A stretch of 64,000 nucleotides of DNA, from the NCBI GenBank assembly GCA_027575805.1, contig JANBPU010000020.1, forward strand, positions 99,415-163,414, in the 5' to 3' direction. The notes under the pieces were generated by a model, which saw nothing but the letters and a program-made list of their open reading frames with translations, was not told the DNA's origin and searched no databases. Shown here one piece after another: positions 1-12,600 of this stretch. The stretch comes from Mycoemilia scoparia. Its lineage: Eukaryota; Kickxellomycota; Kickxellomycetes; Kickxellales; Kickxellaceae. The stretch's first letter is position 1. Every line of letters begins with the position of its first letter. A program made the translations under genes and the position numbers.

Positions 1-34
1 ACCGCCATCTCTTGCTGGGGGGTTAGTTAGAAAA

Positions 35-3000
35 ATGGTTTCAAAATTGAAATCCAAGATCACTCTATCCCTTACTGAGCCACATATTAAGGTCCTCAAG
101 GCCACGACTGCATATGGGATTGCGTCTATATTTGCGTACACGCCATTTTTGAGAAACTTGCTAGGTGATGCTAGTTACATGTCTCCACACCTTGTAGTTA
201 ACGCAACGATTTGGTTCCACGCCGCAAAAACTCGTAGTGGTTTGACCGAAGGTGCTGTGATCGGGCTGATCTGGCTGGTAACGTCAGTATCAGTGTCTTA
301 TATTTGTCTTGGAATATGTGAGTACTTGCATGAACAATTCGCATACAAGGGCCCAAGAGAGCCTAGTGCCTTTTCCAACAGCATCGGTATTAGCGCCAGA
401 GAGGGCGGTCATAACGGAACCGAACCAGGATATTGGGATACTCTGCCCCTCTCCAAGGCCAGCAAGATGGTTTCGCTCACTATGCTCATGTTCATAGGGT
501 GGTTTGTTGCGTTCTTCAAAGCCAATGCCAACCGCCCCTCAGTCAATACCGCATCAGCCATTTTCAATGTTGCGTTATACATTGTATTTTGTCGTGAGGT
601 CCCACTGGTTAACTACAAAGTTGCACTGGAAAATTCTCAGGGGCTGAGCGTTAAGGATCCCGAATCTCCTCCAGACAGTAGGATTGGGTGGCCATTTCCC
701 AGTGACCAGCTAACCCTCGGACAGAGTGTTGGACAAAAAGCTATACATACATTGGTAGCTCTAAGCATTGGTTTATTTATAAGCGTTAACGTCGGATGGT
801 GGCTGGCACCACGTACCGCAGCCTCCCAATTCCGCGGACAGCTATGCAAGTCATTTTTATCTCTATCAAATTTGCTTGAACAGCTTGGCCGCCCCTTCCT
901 AGTCCTCAGTGATTCAAAGTACAACTTCAGATACACCACACCTCAAGATGGCCAAGCATCGCCAAACATCTCGTACGCAGACATTTCTCTTGGAGCCAAA
1001 AAGTCAGAGGAACTGAGAGCAACTCTTCGCTCGCATAGGAAACAGACGCTGTCTCTTAGAAAATCTCTCGATGCTGTACTCTTAGAACCCAGCGAGTGGT
1101 ATGTATGGGGGCATCGCCGAGAATTGAATAGACTAGTCCGCTGCCTCGATGGGCTGTCCATACATTTGTCCAGTATGGGAAGCGGAATCGAGCTCCAACA
1201 TGCTCTATGGAACCGCCATGTGGTAAAAAGCACCTTTTCCTTGGACCGGGAGGCTAGTGCCAATCAAAATGACACTGATGTGACCATTCCATTCGATAAC
1301 AAGGCCATTCAGACTATGCTTCTGGTTATGTACCAGGTAAGTAAGCCCATAGTCGAGCTGACGGATGCCTGCAAACAGTCGATAAAAAATATCCACGATA
1401 TAATTGATGAGAGCTTAAAGCCGAGTGCAGTGAACAAATCTGACTCTGATACAGAGTCGCTGCCAGATGTCAGTACATCGACAGTGCTTGACCGTGTAAC
1501 AGCGATACAGCGGGATATTGACGAAGCTCTATCTGCATTTGAGGTGCACTATGAAGACTCTGTAAACATTTTGGCAACACGATTGCTAGACGAGGAGGAA
1601 TTCTCTCAAAATTCGAGCTGCTCTAGCAATGATGACATCGATGAACAGAGATGCCATGGAACGAAAATCGATAATATTAGGAATGCAGCCTTGGACTATT
1701 TCAACCAGGGAGCAGTTCCTTCCGCTAGTCTGACTCCAGCAGAGGAGCAGCTATTTGTCATGTTTTTCTTTGTATTTGGCTTACGAGAATTTACCACAGA
1801 GTTTCACAGGATTCTCCCATATGTTGCTGATGCGTGTAAAGAACTGCCTCCAGCCGGAAACAGTGTAGTGTGGGCCTTGAGGAACCCCAGGTCCCTTGTA
1901 GTTCAAACTCGCAAAGGACTAAAGTGGGTGCGAAGTATCGCCATGGGGCTTCTTGACACCGGTGCTACAACTACCCTTGAGTCAAGACAAGAGCTTGAGA
2001 TGTCAGACCCACGTGCATTACATAACCCAAGGCCTCATAGCAAAGTGCAAAGGGTTGGGTACCGGTTTTGGCGACTGAGCCTTTGGCTTCGTCAGCTCAA
2101 TGTCAAGTTTGCATTCAAATATGCTATCCTAACTACTTTGCTGTCGCTTCCGGCATTTTGGTCCTGGAGCAGCTATTCGTGGTATCGCACTTACCGTGGT
2201 GAATGGTCTGTAATTTCAGCGGCAGCCATCCTGGTGCCCACAGTAGGAGGAACATCTCTGACAGGCATATACCGCACTCTCGGAACATTTGTTGGTGGTG
2301 GATGCGCTTTTCTAGTATACCAAATATCTCAGGGCAATGGGTTTATTGCGTATATATTATCTGTTCTCTTCTCGATCCCGTGCTACAACTTGATGATCAA
2401 TTCAAAGTATCCCAGGATGGGCCAGTTCTCACTCATTACCTATGGGGTTGTTTTAATCAACAAGTGGATTGCGCCCGATGACAAGGATTATAGCATCTCT
2501 AAATTGACCATATCGAGGTCTCTATCCGTCTCCATTGGTGTTGCTGCTGGAATGCTGTTTACAACATACATATGGCCCTATGAGGCCCGTGTACGCTTGC
2601 GCCAGGCCACAAGTCTATGGCTATTGTCATTCAGTGTTCTATATGATCGTCTGTGGAGGCTTGGATGGTCTTCTTATGCAATGGATGATTCCCAGGCCAC
2701 GCCAATTGCAGCTATGGCCAGTCAGGATGTGCCCCCACTGAATACCGATGTTGATGAGAATGAGCCCATAACAACTGTTCGCGAGTACTTACAGATGGAG
2801 ATGTATTTACAACAGTCTCTGCTTGAAATTGACTCACTACTGTCCGACACGCAAAATGAGCCACGTCTCAAAGGGCCGTTGCCAATTGACACTTATCGCA
2901 AGGTGCTTGTTGCCTGTCAGCGGCTTTTGGATGCAATGGTGTCTGCCAGGTGGTCCATGCTGCCAATTTCAACATCTATTGGGACTGCTCAGGAAATCTT

Positions 3001-4066
3001 GGACCATGTCTCTACCCAGCCCCTTATAAGAGGAAACTATAATAACTATTCAAATAAAGATATTGGTCTGTCCCGGGAAGCCCAAGATTATGGTGCTCCA
3101 CCAACATCAAGACAAACACCTTATGTCCATGGTAGGTATCCCAACACTGATTTTGACTCATCTCGCAGACTGACGATGAATTCCGATATCCTTAGTTCCT
3201 ATCTTGATATGCCATTGGCATTTGCCTCCTCCACTGTCCTCAATACCGGAGGATTCTATCAAACAGGGGACAATAATAAAAGCAGGAAACACAATATTCA
3301 CAGCAACTACAACCTCGCTTCTACCAGCCATGTCCAGCCAGCTATTCCACCAACAACACCAACAGCCCAGCCTCCTTCATCTTCTGCCCTCCTCTCAGTG
3401 CCGAACTCTGCCCAGGATGGGCCCTACTCTAAACTGAACATGGCATCCCTGGATTTGTCCATGACCAATGACATACTTGATTCTGAACTCATTGCTAAGC
3501 GTGTCAACCAAGAGCTTCTGCTTCCTACAGCCAAACAGCGCGATCAACTTGACGGCTTAATCACGCTAAGTTTGTATGTATTGGCATCTGCCCTTATCCT
3601 TAAATCGCCCTTACCTCCTTTGCTCCCACCTGTTGCTTCTGCATACAACCAGCTGGCAGATCATATAAAGAATATCATTATTCCAAAGATGGCCAGCGAG
3701 CTTGAAGTCATGATGGACACCCATATTTCCAGGCTCACTCAACAACAACAACCGAGCTTATCCACATCGAAAACCTTTGATAAAAATAATGGCTATTCCC
3801 ACACTGTTGGTAGTCCATTACTTTCTGCAAATTTGAGCAGCTTTAGCCAAGCAATAAAGTCTGCTGGTAACAATGGGAGCCCTAACTCTGGACATAGCGA
3901 AACTCGCGAGGAGCTTGTCAGTAGAGTTTTGAGCCGCAAGAGATATGTCTTTTACTACACCCATGTCCTTTTGGCTGGAGAGGTAGTTCGTGAGCTCGAT
4001 TTCCTAGGCCAAGAAATGCAAAAACTCTTTGGCTGTTTGAATCCGGGTAGCAATAAGCACAGATAA
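35..4066 (+). CDS. Large ArAE/FUSC-type multipass membrane protein (DUF2421, Bre4-like)
   Basis: Single open frame of 1343 codons. It reads as the fungal family that joins an N-terminal multi-span domain (putative ER transporter, about aa 20-270, several hydrophobic helices), a hydrophilic middle, a second FUSC-like membrane block (about aa 690-860, beginning near the motif FAFKYAILTTLLSLPAFWSW) and a C-terminal DUF2421 region. Family members are related to aromatic-acid exporters and to proteins linked to brefeldin A sensitivity; the substrate here is unknown. The middle and the 1000-1150 region are low-complexity and probably disordered. The start is the first ATG in the window, but the 34 upstream bases hold no in-frame stop, so an upstream exon cannot be excluded. 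Its 3' end converges on the ArfGAP gene. Family call firm, transport role inferred. Confidence 0.85.
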   Translation: MVSKLKSKITLSLTEPHIKVLKATTAYGIASIFAYTPFLRNLLGDASYMSPHLVVNATIWFHAAKTRSGLTEGAVIGLIWLVTSVSVSYICLGICEYLHEQFAYKGPREPSAFSNSIGISAREGGHNGTEPGYWDTLPLSKASKMVSLTMLMFIGWFVAFFKANANRPSVNTASAIFNVALYIVFCREVPLVNYKVALENSQGLSVKDPESPPDSRIGWPFPSDQLTLGQSVGQKAIHTLVALSIGLFISVNVGWWLAPRTAASQFRGQLCKSFLSLSNLLEQLGRPFLVLSDSKYNFRYTTPQDGQASPNISYADISLGAKKSEELRATLRSHRKQTLSLRKSLDAVLLEPSEWYVWGHRRELNRLVRCLDGLSIHLSSMGSGIELQHALWNRHVVKSTFSLDREASANQNDTDVTIPFDNKAIQTMLLVMYQVSKPIVELTDACKQSIKNIHDIIDESLKPSAVNKSDSDTESLPDVSTSTVLDRVTAIQRDIDEALSAFEVHYEDSVNILATRLLDEEEFSQNSSCSSNDDIDEQRCHGTKIDNIRNAALDYFNQGAVPSASLTPAEEQLFVMFFFVFGLREFTTEFHRILPYVADACKELPPAGNSVVWALRNPRSLVVQTRKGLKWVRSIAMGLLDTGATTTLESRQELEMSDPRALHNPRPHSKVQRVGYRFWRLSLWLRQLNVKFAFKYAILTTLLSLPAFWSWSSYSWYRTYRGEWSVISAAAILVPTVGGTSLTGIYRTLGTFVGGGCAFLVYQISQGNGFIAYILSVLFSIPCYNLMINSKYPRMGQFSLITYGVVLINKWIAPDDKDYSISKLTISRSLSVSIGVAAGMLFTTYIWPYEARVRLRQATSLWLLSFSVLYDRLWRLGWSSYAMDDSQATPIAAMASQDVPPLNTDVDENEPITTVREYLQMEMYLQQSLLEIDSLLSDTQNEPRLKGPLPIDTYRKVLVACQRLLDAMVSARWSMLPISTSIGTAQEILDHVSTQPLIRGNYNNYSNKDIGLSREAQDYGAPPTSRQTPYVHGRYPNTDFDSSRRLTMNSDILSSYLDMPLAFASSTVLNTGGFYQTGDNNKSRKHNIHSNYNLASTSHVQPAIPPTTPTAQPPSSSALLSVPNSAQDGPYSKLNMASLDLSMTNDILDSELIAKRVNQELLLPTAKQRDQLDGLITLSLYVLASALILKSPLPPLLPPVASAYNQLADHIKNIIIPKMASELEVMMDTHISRLTQQQQPSLSTSKTFDKNNGYSHTVGSPLLSANLSSFSQAIKSAGNNGSPNSGHSETREELVSRVLSRKRYVFYYTHVLLAGEVVRELDFLGQEMQKLFGCLNPGSNKHR

Positions 4067-4440
4067 AATAACCAAATTTATGATTATAAAAGAAACGTAT
4101 CCAAACATTTGCTTTTTTGGCTTTAATGACTTTATTCAATAAACATCACGATTGCTTTATAATTCTTACTTGATGCAGGTCAATTTCATGAAGATATTAT
4201 TCAGCGTTTTAGACTAATATGTATACGCTGTCGCTAAAGGAACAAAACGAATGCACTAAATGTATTAGAAAAATTTACTATTGATTCCACAGATTTATGC
4301 TTTTTGCTTTTTTCAAGAGGAAAGAAAGGCAATAAAGCTGCAAGCACGTGCTAGTGTTTGACATCAAAACAATACACCTAAAATGTTTGTGTAGCTACTT
4401 TTTGTTCGCTTTTTCTGTCAGTACCAGATTTCAGAATAGT
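4067..4440. other. Convergent 3' intergenic region
   Basis: A 374-base AT-rich spacer between two convergent genes. AATAAA-like polyadenylation signals occur near 4136 on the plus strand. No further gene seen. Confidence 0.5.
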
Positions 4441-7400
4441 CTACAAAGAGTCGTGCTTCTCTTCATCACCATTGGTGTCGTCTTCTGAATTCCTCTTCAG
4501 CAGCCTTCCTCTAACATAGGGAGGAAGCAGGTTCCAATACTCATATATTTTGCTTTCTGGACTAGAATTCGAAGAGTCAGAACCTGTGATTGGAAGGTAC
4601 GTAGGGATAGACCATTCTGCGGTAAAACAGCTGTCTTCATCTCGGGCATTTGAATTCAAGTTTGTCAGTGATCCAGTCTCATTTTGATGCTTGGCATATC
4701 TAAGTGCTGTTACTGCTTGGATATGGCCTTTTTCGAGTGCAATATCAAGTGGGAGTTTTCCATCTGCGTTTCCAATGTTCCAATCCGCTAGTCTTCTTAC
4801 AAGATACCATATCATTGCTGCATTACCATCATAGGCAGCCAAACCTAAACAGGTTCCCATGGATATCCTGCACGACGTATCAGATTTGGGTTGTTCAGTA
4901 GCATTTTCAGCAGGCTGCTTGGCTTTCAAGTTAACCTGTCCCTTCCACATAATAATAAGCTCGGACATCCCAAAGTCTCCGAGCGCAACCGCTTCCATAA
5001 GAGGTGTTGTTCCAGTTTCATTATCATAATAGTTTGGGTCCGCGCCATTGGCCAGGGCCATCAAGGCAGCGGGCAAGTTGGCGGAGCAGGCAGCTTCATG
5101 AAGCATTTGATCTGGAATACTACCATCATCGGACACTAGGAAGCTCTTCTCTATGTATTTGGCTTTTATAAATGCCTCAGTTTCCGATCTGGGTGAGCCT
5201 GGATTTGGCTTTTTGATAGAGTCCTTTAGATCGTTGGCTTCAGAAAGACCCGCTTCATAGACCTTGTTGACCTCATGGTTTCCAAGCCTGAGCATGATCT
5301 GTAGTAACTCTGGCTCCCACTTGTCGAGGTTAAGCGAACGAACCTTAGTAACGTGAACTCCAAGGCTGCGGTGAATGCCAGAGCACTGAATGCAGAGTAG
5401 TGATCCATAAGTTATAGAAGCCCATTCGGGATCAGGGCGGTCACAATCCACACAGGAGAAGGAATACCTGGCAAAATGTTGCTTTAAAACTGACTGTATT
5501 GAAATGTTGCCTGAAAGGCCTGCTGTTCCGGGTGGTGTAGATGAGCGAATGTCGCCTGAACCAGAAATGGTAAAAATGTTTGGAGCAGTTTTTGGCGTAT
5601 TGTTTCCAGCCCTTTTTGGGGGAGGACTCATTGTGGATGTTGGTGACGAAATACCGGAATTTTCTGTAAGAAGTCCTACATTCTGGTCATTGTGGGCATA
5701 TAGCGCGAGCTGAATGGCATGCGTCAACCACCTTAGCCATTCGGCAGCATCAAGCTCGGTTTCTGCCTGCAATATATATGTCCTTGATGGAGCAAACAAA
5801 GAAAATGAGTTTCTTCGGTCGTTTCCAGGTGAATCCTTGACCATGCATAAGTGCAAGGGTATTTCCAGGGCATCTTTTTTATCATTTCTGCTGTAGTGCA
5901 CAAGGGTGGTGTCAGATACCTCGAACCACCTACGCTGATACGTGGTCATGATTGTGTTGTGTGAACGGAGAAACAGATAGCCACTAATTGAAAATGGCTC
6001 CTTGGTAACAATGATCCTAGGAAGCTCGAAAGCAATTTCAAGCGCTTTTTCTGAAACAGTTGGCTTATTCTTTGGGTTGTGATCAATCTAGAAAGATAAT
6101 TACCAAAGAATTCATCAGCATCAACTTACAAAGGTTTGTTTTTAAGTAGCTGACAGATAAGTGCTATTTTCTTACATTTTCGTTTTGACTTCCAGATGCG
6201 TTTGATATAAATCTGCTTGCACGATCAAATGTAGAACGCAAAGGATTTATTGCAGCCCCAATGCTGTGCATAATATCGCCAGCACTATTCTTGCTGGCTT
6301 CACCAGAAGATGGTAGGGGTGAACGGCTGCTATCAGGACCATCTGTCTGATCCAACTTTTCGTAACCGTCATCATCGCCATGGGAAAATTCCTTGTTCTC
6401 TCTGTACAACTATTTAAATGTCAGGATCCACTTGTTATTATTTGAAGGTCGATTTAGAAGTAGACTGCGCTTGGAAATCTCACTTACTGCATTATGTACC
6501 GACTTTGATGCTTCGAGATAATCTTGGGAGCTCTTTTTCGTGTCCTCGAGGTGAGCTACATTATGACAGATGTTATTATAACCATATTAGTATTAATTCA
6601 TACCATTGGTGGCGATTGATATATATATATGTGCACTCACTTCCTAGCTCATGCATCGTGGGTTCAAAGTCTTGCATCAAGGCATAGGTTTGCTGAAAAA
6701 AGGCATGCTGAGCATACATCAGTGTCCATACCTGTAGAGATAATAAAAAGAAATTAAGGTGTTAGAAATAGCTCATCTGAGATAGGCACTTTATATGTTG
6801 CAGAAAAACGAGGCTCACCATTTCTGCACATTCCAGCCGTTTCACTGACATTACGGAATTCAAAGATATAGAATACTTTTGCGATTGGGATATGTACTTC
6901 CTCTTTAAATAGCTCACTTCTCTCGTTGACTGTAAATTAGTATATATATATTTATATATTAGTCCTGAATTCTACTTGATGACATTTTTGGTTAAAGAGA
7001 CATTTACCTGCACTAGCCCAGGGTCAGAGGCCTTTTTTGCTAATAGCTTCCCCAATGATCCCTCATAAGCACTCTGACTAGACTCAACATCTCTCTTTTC
7101 TTTCTATTATAATAGCAATGCGTTGATATGTGGCTGTTGGTAGGTTTGGTGATAAAATCCCGTATAGTATTAATAACAAACCTTTATATCGCTAACTTCT
7201 GCCTGGAGCATTTCTTTTAATGGCTGAATAAGAAGATTTTCGAGCTGGGTACACTAATGTAGACATTGTCCATTAGTCACCGCATTAGTATCTATGTAAA
7301 TGATGCCGAACCCATGTATTGTAATCGAATGCCTACCAAGATTATCCGACTCTTTTCTATATTCTGCAATAGACTCTGGAACTGATTGAGCGATCTATCT

Positions 7401-7878
7401 AACGTTTGTATTATAGTATACGCTTAGGATCAGAATTTTTCAGAATTCTTCAAGATCATACCTTGCCTATGAGAATAGCGCAGACTTACCAACCACTGGG
7501 TCATCAGTAGCCCCAGACCATGCCAATTCCAGAAGCTGCTTTATGGCACTATCAAACTTCCCACTAAAGTCTATTCAGAGTTGTTTACCATTTATGCACA
7601 ATCCAATAGCAAGAAATCCGTTAATAACAGTTAGAATAAACCAAATTGGGTCTATACCCAATTCACAGTCCATTATTCCAATGAACATTTATATAATTGC
7701 AACACGTACCTTCAGAAGAAGCCAGAAGGTCATTGCATGCCCTAATAGTTCGAATTGAGGTCTGTTCAAATTGAGAGGCCTTGTCTTCCGCCTCCACAAC
7801 TTTTTGTCTATAGCTTGGTGAATCGAGAATGCAGTCATGAGCATCTAATAGCTCATTTTGGATATATCCTAAAGCCAT
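4441..7878 (-). CDS. ACAP-type ArfGAP: BAR, PH, ArfGAP and ankyrin repeats
   Basis: A GTPase-activating protein for Arf, acting on membranes in vesicle traffic. Ten exons join in phase: 7878-7706, 7563-7490, 7398-7337, 7244-7182, 7103-7008, 6929-6819, 6731-6641, 6555-6488, 6409-6176 and 6087-4441, giving 872 aa. The first eight exons encode a helical, coiled-coil-like BAR domain. A Ser/Asp-rich linker follows, then a PH domain around TTYQRRWFEV, and an ArfGAP zinc finger with the exact CX2C-X16-CX2C spacing (CVDC...CIQC) and the arginine finger in GIHRSLGVH. Three or four ankyrin repeats close the protein, including GTTPLMEAVALGD and DGKLPLDIALEKG. This matches animal ACAPs and not the shorter yeast ArfGAPs. 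Exon 1 needs the second possible donor (AC|GTGTTG) to keep frame. It shares a divergent promoter with the gene at 8491. Confidence 0.9.
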
Positions 7879-8490
7879 GACTAGTAAGCGTGGCGTTATT
7901 ATTTTACACACGCATATATAAAAAAGTAAAAAGGGTGAAACAAGGAGCACCAAATTATAAACAGCAAACTTGAACTTAAAAACACAATGAATTGTATGCT
8001 ATTTTTGGCAAGTGACGTTGCTGAATGCCATTTTTGCTTTAGTGTTCAGATTTTAACTACAGCCAATAGCTAAACTTTACATAATTCCCTATTTGGGATA
8101 GCGAGCTAATAGTCCAAGCATTTGTTTAAAAGTATGACATTTAATAAGTTTATTTTGCCCTACTGGGTATAGCTTAACTAGCCAATAACCACGCACATAC
8201 ATTAAATAGTCTAATCCCGCAAAGTATTAGGAGAAAATTGAAACTATGAAATTGTGCGTGCACCATGTACAATTAGCCATTTTGGCTATAATCTACATAA
8301 TATCACAACATCCGTCTGATCATAGGTCAAACGCTGCAATTTATTAGGATCTTGTATGCACTTGAGTTTCTTGTACAGTTATACCAACAAACACTCGTTT
8401 TACAAGCATCAGAGTTAATCCACATTTTGTTAACAAAGGGTGGAAATCTTGTTCAGCGCCAAGTTGATTCCAAATCGTGGTCAACAAAAG
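7879..8490. promoter_or_regulatory. Divergent promoter region, ArfGAP / unknown 288-aa gene
   Basis: A 612-base AT-rich gap between two genes reading away from each other. It must hold both promoters. No specific operator or clear TATA element was identified. Confidence 0.5.
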
Positions 8491-9509
8491 ATGGCAACAT
8501 CAACATCTAAAATCTACTCTTGTCAAGAAATGAGTGGCCAGGCTAAAGAGCATTATCTTCATCAACTTTTTGGAAAAACCAATGCTGGGTGTCAGATTCA
8601 AAATGGATATAAGGTGCCTCTTCTTTTTATAGCACCATGAAGCCAAAAAAGCCATATACTTACTTTTCTAAAGTTACTTTTTTTGCAAATGTATAATTAC
8701 GACCACTACAGCGCGGTTTCCAGTGACACACTTTTCCCTACCAATCCCTCTTACCAGTCTCTTCCTCTTGAAAATGGATTGGTATACGGCATCGATAGGA
8801 GGCAGCTGGAGCACATGCTTCCCAAGAGCTCGAGATGTCACTATCATACTGATCACATAAAGTCTGCAGTCCTCAAAAGTGTTGGAGATATCTACGTGAT
8901 AAGCAGACCAGTGTCAGCAAATACATGGTATAACAAAAAGCAAAAATATCTTTCCGGCGAATACGCAAACCCATGCACAAAGACGTTCTGCTTCCGCTCC
9001 ACCAAACTCCAGGTGTACAATATAGACATTGCTGAGATTTTCCGCCAGTTCATATACTATTACCAGCAATTCCACCACATCGATGCCTCGAATCCTACCC
9101 AAGTATGCAACTACTTTGACAGTATGTTCAAGAACTTGATTTCCTTCCTAAATTATATACCAACAGCCTATGATAAACATTCGGTGTTGCAGCTCACAAA
9201 CTTGGGCGCATTGACCTGCCAAAACGTGTTTATTGGCAACGTCAACCATATGCTGTCCTCATTTGGTCTCTCTGAGGGTGACTGCTACTATCATGACAAT
9301 CATATTGTAAGAAATGCCAGAAACTTGGCTCTTACGTATCATCGGGCCATTTTAGCCAGTAAGTTTGCATGTAATATTTTGTGTCAGATATCCATAACTT
9401 TTAGTAAGGTGTCCTCCTAATTAACCAATGCTTGTTTTTCCTATGCTTAGCCCCGCTAATATCTTCAGCCTACCATGAGCACACCCACAACAGCCCAGGC
9501 TTCAGATGA
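8491..9509 (+). CDS. Unrecognised 288-aa protein (3 exons)
   Basis: Exons 8491-8613, 8674-9358 and 9451-9509 join in phase through GT..AG introns of 60 and 92 nt to give 288 aa, ending in HTHNSPGFR. The start is an ATG just after an open stretch; an in-frame upstream non-ATG extension is possible. I do not recognise the family. It is rich in Tyr, His and Cys, with a basic His/Cys patch (SSRCHYHTDH) and a long, apparently helical centre (IAEIFRQFIYYYQQFHH). There is no signal peptide and no clear membrane span. Clean splicing and no repeats support a real gene. The function is unknown; it is divergent from the ArfGAP and convergent with exportin-5. Confidence 0.65.
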
Positions 9510-9651
9510 AATTGCAATATCGTTATACTACATTTATTTATTTTGTACTTCTTTGTCTCACTTTGCAAAATAAACATTTTCAACTTGAAAATTGGATTTA
9601 AACTGAGGTTTCATGACTGGGCTCCCAGTATCTCACGAATTGAATTTTTTT

Positions 9652-12600
9652 TCAGGGAATGGCGGTATCAAGATTGAAGCCAGAATCCTTAGAAAACAAG
9701 TCTGAAATATCTCCCTTCTTTGTAAACTTATTTGCGTTTTGGTCGTCATGAATATGGCTGTAGTTTATAGACAATGTTGCACCAGACGCTGCTCCTTTGC
9801 CTGTCAGGATCTTTTTGTCGGTTTTAAACATCTGTCCTTTGTCGACCCCCATCAAGTCCTGGAATTCAAGGCGCCCGATGGCCTTCCGGGACTTGGATTC
9901 AGTGTCGAGTGACCACCTTCTGACCACTTGCTCTATCGAAGAGGAATCTCGCCCGGTCACACGAGTTATAGTTTGGGCAAGTCCTAGACGAAGATGAGAT
10001 GCTGAGCTGGTCTGGTCGGCAGATAAAGTTTTCCAACCTAGGGAATCGAATGTGGTTGAATAGTATGCAATGTCTCCAAGAAGCGTAAGCGCTCTTCCAT
10101 ATACATCCTCAAAGTAAACGTCCTGAAGTAGAGCCATCAATGAGGTAGCCAAGTCTCCAGAAATCCAGCCCAAAATGGGAAATGCTAGCTTCTGGTCGAG
10201 GACCCTGAGGTATGGTAAATTTATTGACTTTGCTCCGCCAGTGGTAGACTGGTATTCAAAAACCAAAGATGCGATGGCAAGTTGTGGAACTACAGCTCCA
10301 AGTCTAAGAAGAGAGCGAGTGACAGACCACAAATCCTTGGTTGTGACTAGCTGTGATGCGCTAGAAAGAAGACCACCCATTAATTCAGCCGATGATAAGA
10401 GCAATTTTCCAAGCGATAAGTTCAATCCAGACTTTGTATACTCCTTAGTTTCTGATGGTGGAATTCCAACAGATGATGAAAGCTTTTCCAAGTCCTTCTT
10501 GATTTCTTCGGGATCAGGGAATATGGCTTTAAGTGTATCCAAAAGCATTAATACAATACGAGCCCACTGTCCAGTCCATGTGCGCACCACCTTTTCTTGA
10601 ATTATATCATCCGAGACGTCGGTTTCTCCTTGTGAACTTTGATCAGACATTGCTAGCTCTTCTAACTCGGCACGGCTTGTTAGTGCTAATCCACGCGCCT
10701 GTAAAGAGTCCCATTCTACCTTAATCCGCTGCTGCATAAAATTGAATAGTGTTGGCAAGAATGACGAAACTAGCCTTTCAGTAGCATCTGAAGGGACATT
10801 GTTTAGCACTGGCACAACCAATTCAGAAAGGAGGATTCCCATATGCCTAAGTGGAAGTGTCTGAATATCCGAAAACATGCTTTGTACAAAGACATTGGTA
10901 AAATCTGGGATGTGGAATATCTGCGGCATTAGTGTTAACTTGCTAAAGCACTTGTAAGACATCATCAGAATGTTCATGATGCAGTTGGATATATGACTGG
11001 AGACTGCTTCTGTAGATCTCTGTATAAACTCTCCTTGTTCTTCTGGCTTAACCGACAGCTGGCTGAAATCCTGGGATCTTAGCTTGTTAATTAGCTTGGT
11101 GTATCTGTTTCTGCCAGCATTATCTGAGGAATTATCGCTTGGACCATTGTTTTTAACCAAGTCCCTGATTATTTGGGCACGCTCTGTGAAGGGCAACCCA
11201 AGAACGCCCAAACGAAACTCAGACTGTGCCTCTTTAGACCTCCACGACTGGTTGCCCCAGCTGGAGCTATTCCATAAGGCATGCATAAGACGGATTAGAT
11301 GGAGTAAAGACGAAGTGAGCTCAGAGATCACATCTCCCCAGACAAGGGACATTTCAGAAATGGACATGGAATTCGTGCTGGTAGCATCCTTAGTAGTACG
11401 TGATAGTGCGACATTGAGCATCGTAAGTGCATTAATAATCTGAGATATCTGCTTGTCTTTCACTGCGAAAAAGGACTTCAAGGCCTCTACTCCAGCACCG
11501 CCAAACATCCCATCCAACTCGGGAAGCCCCAATATGCTCATCAGGTCACCCAATGATGCCATAGAGGATACTGTTCCCTGCCATGTCTCCATGACCTTTT
11601 GTATTGCAGGCAGAGCCAGCTTCTTCCTATCCACTACTGATAAACGCGCATTACCTGCTAAGGCCAAATGGAAATCTATCATCATATTGTGGTGGAGACT
11701 TGTAAAATTGGGTGACTGAGACATAACAAAATCTGTCAACCGCAACCACTGATCATAGTATTTCATGAGCTCTTCAGGAATGCTTTCTGCAAGAGATACT
11801 AAAGATGACAATGCTTTAGTGATTATAGTATCATACTCTGTGGATAATTTCCCATTATTTTCTTGGGAATTGGGCCCTGGGGATATACGAATGTATGAGG
11901 TAAGCTTCTCCAAGATACCATTAAGAAGCGCTTCGTTTTCGGGATCTTTCAGGATGAAGCTGTAGCTGACCATTATTTGGCATTGTATATTTATTAGCTT
12001 GGTGACGCTTGGGGTATGCAGCTGTACCACAAGGGTCAATACATTTACAGCATGCTTTTTCGCCATAGCTGTTGCTTCTAGTACACTGTCGTCGCCAAGG
12101 ACTAAAGCTTCTCTTTCTTTGCTCTTTATCATTAGTGCCATGCTTTTGATCAGTTGCAAGATGATCTCAAGCTGGTTCTGGTAATGCGGGTTGGACTTCA
12201 ATCCCAAATCAAGGCTCTCGTTCCCATCTTTGCTCGAATTCACCGTTTCTACCAACCTATCGCACAGCCATTGGCACATTCCACCAACATCCTTACGGGC
12301 AAGCAAGGACACCACTTGCTGGCACTTGTCCCGCACTTTTGATTCGACAAATAGCTTGTATTCGGCTACATTGTCCCACGATGTTTCGTCTTCAGGATAG
12401 TCGGCATCCTCGCCTTTGGCATTAATCTGATCTATGGTATCCAGTGCCCACAGCCACTTTTGTGTAAATATGGTCATTACTGATCCCATGCTAGAAGCTA
12501 TGACTGGGTTTGATGAAAGTTCCTGACTCTCATATACAGATATCCAGAAGGCAGTGCTACAATATACGACGCCGGCTCTGCTGTCCTGCTGCATATTTAG

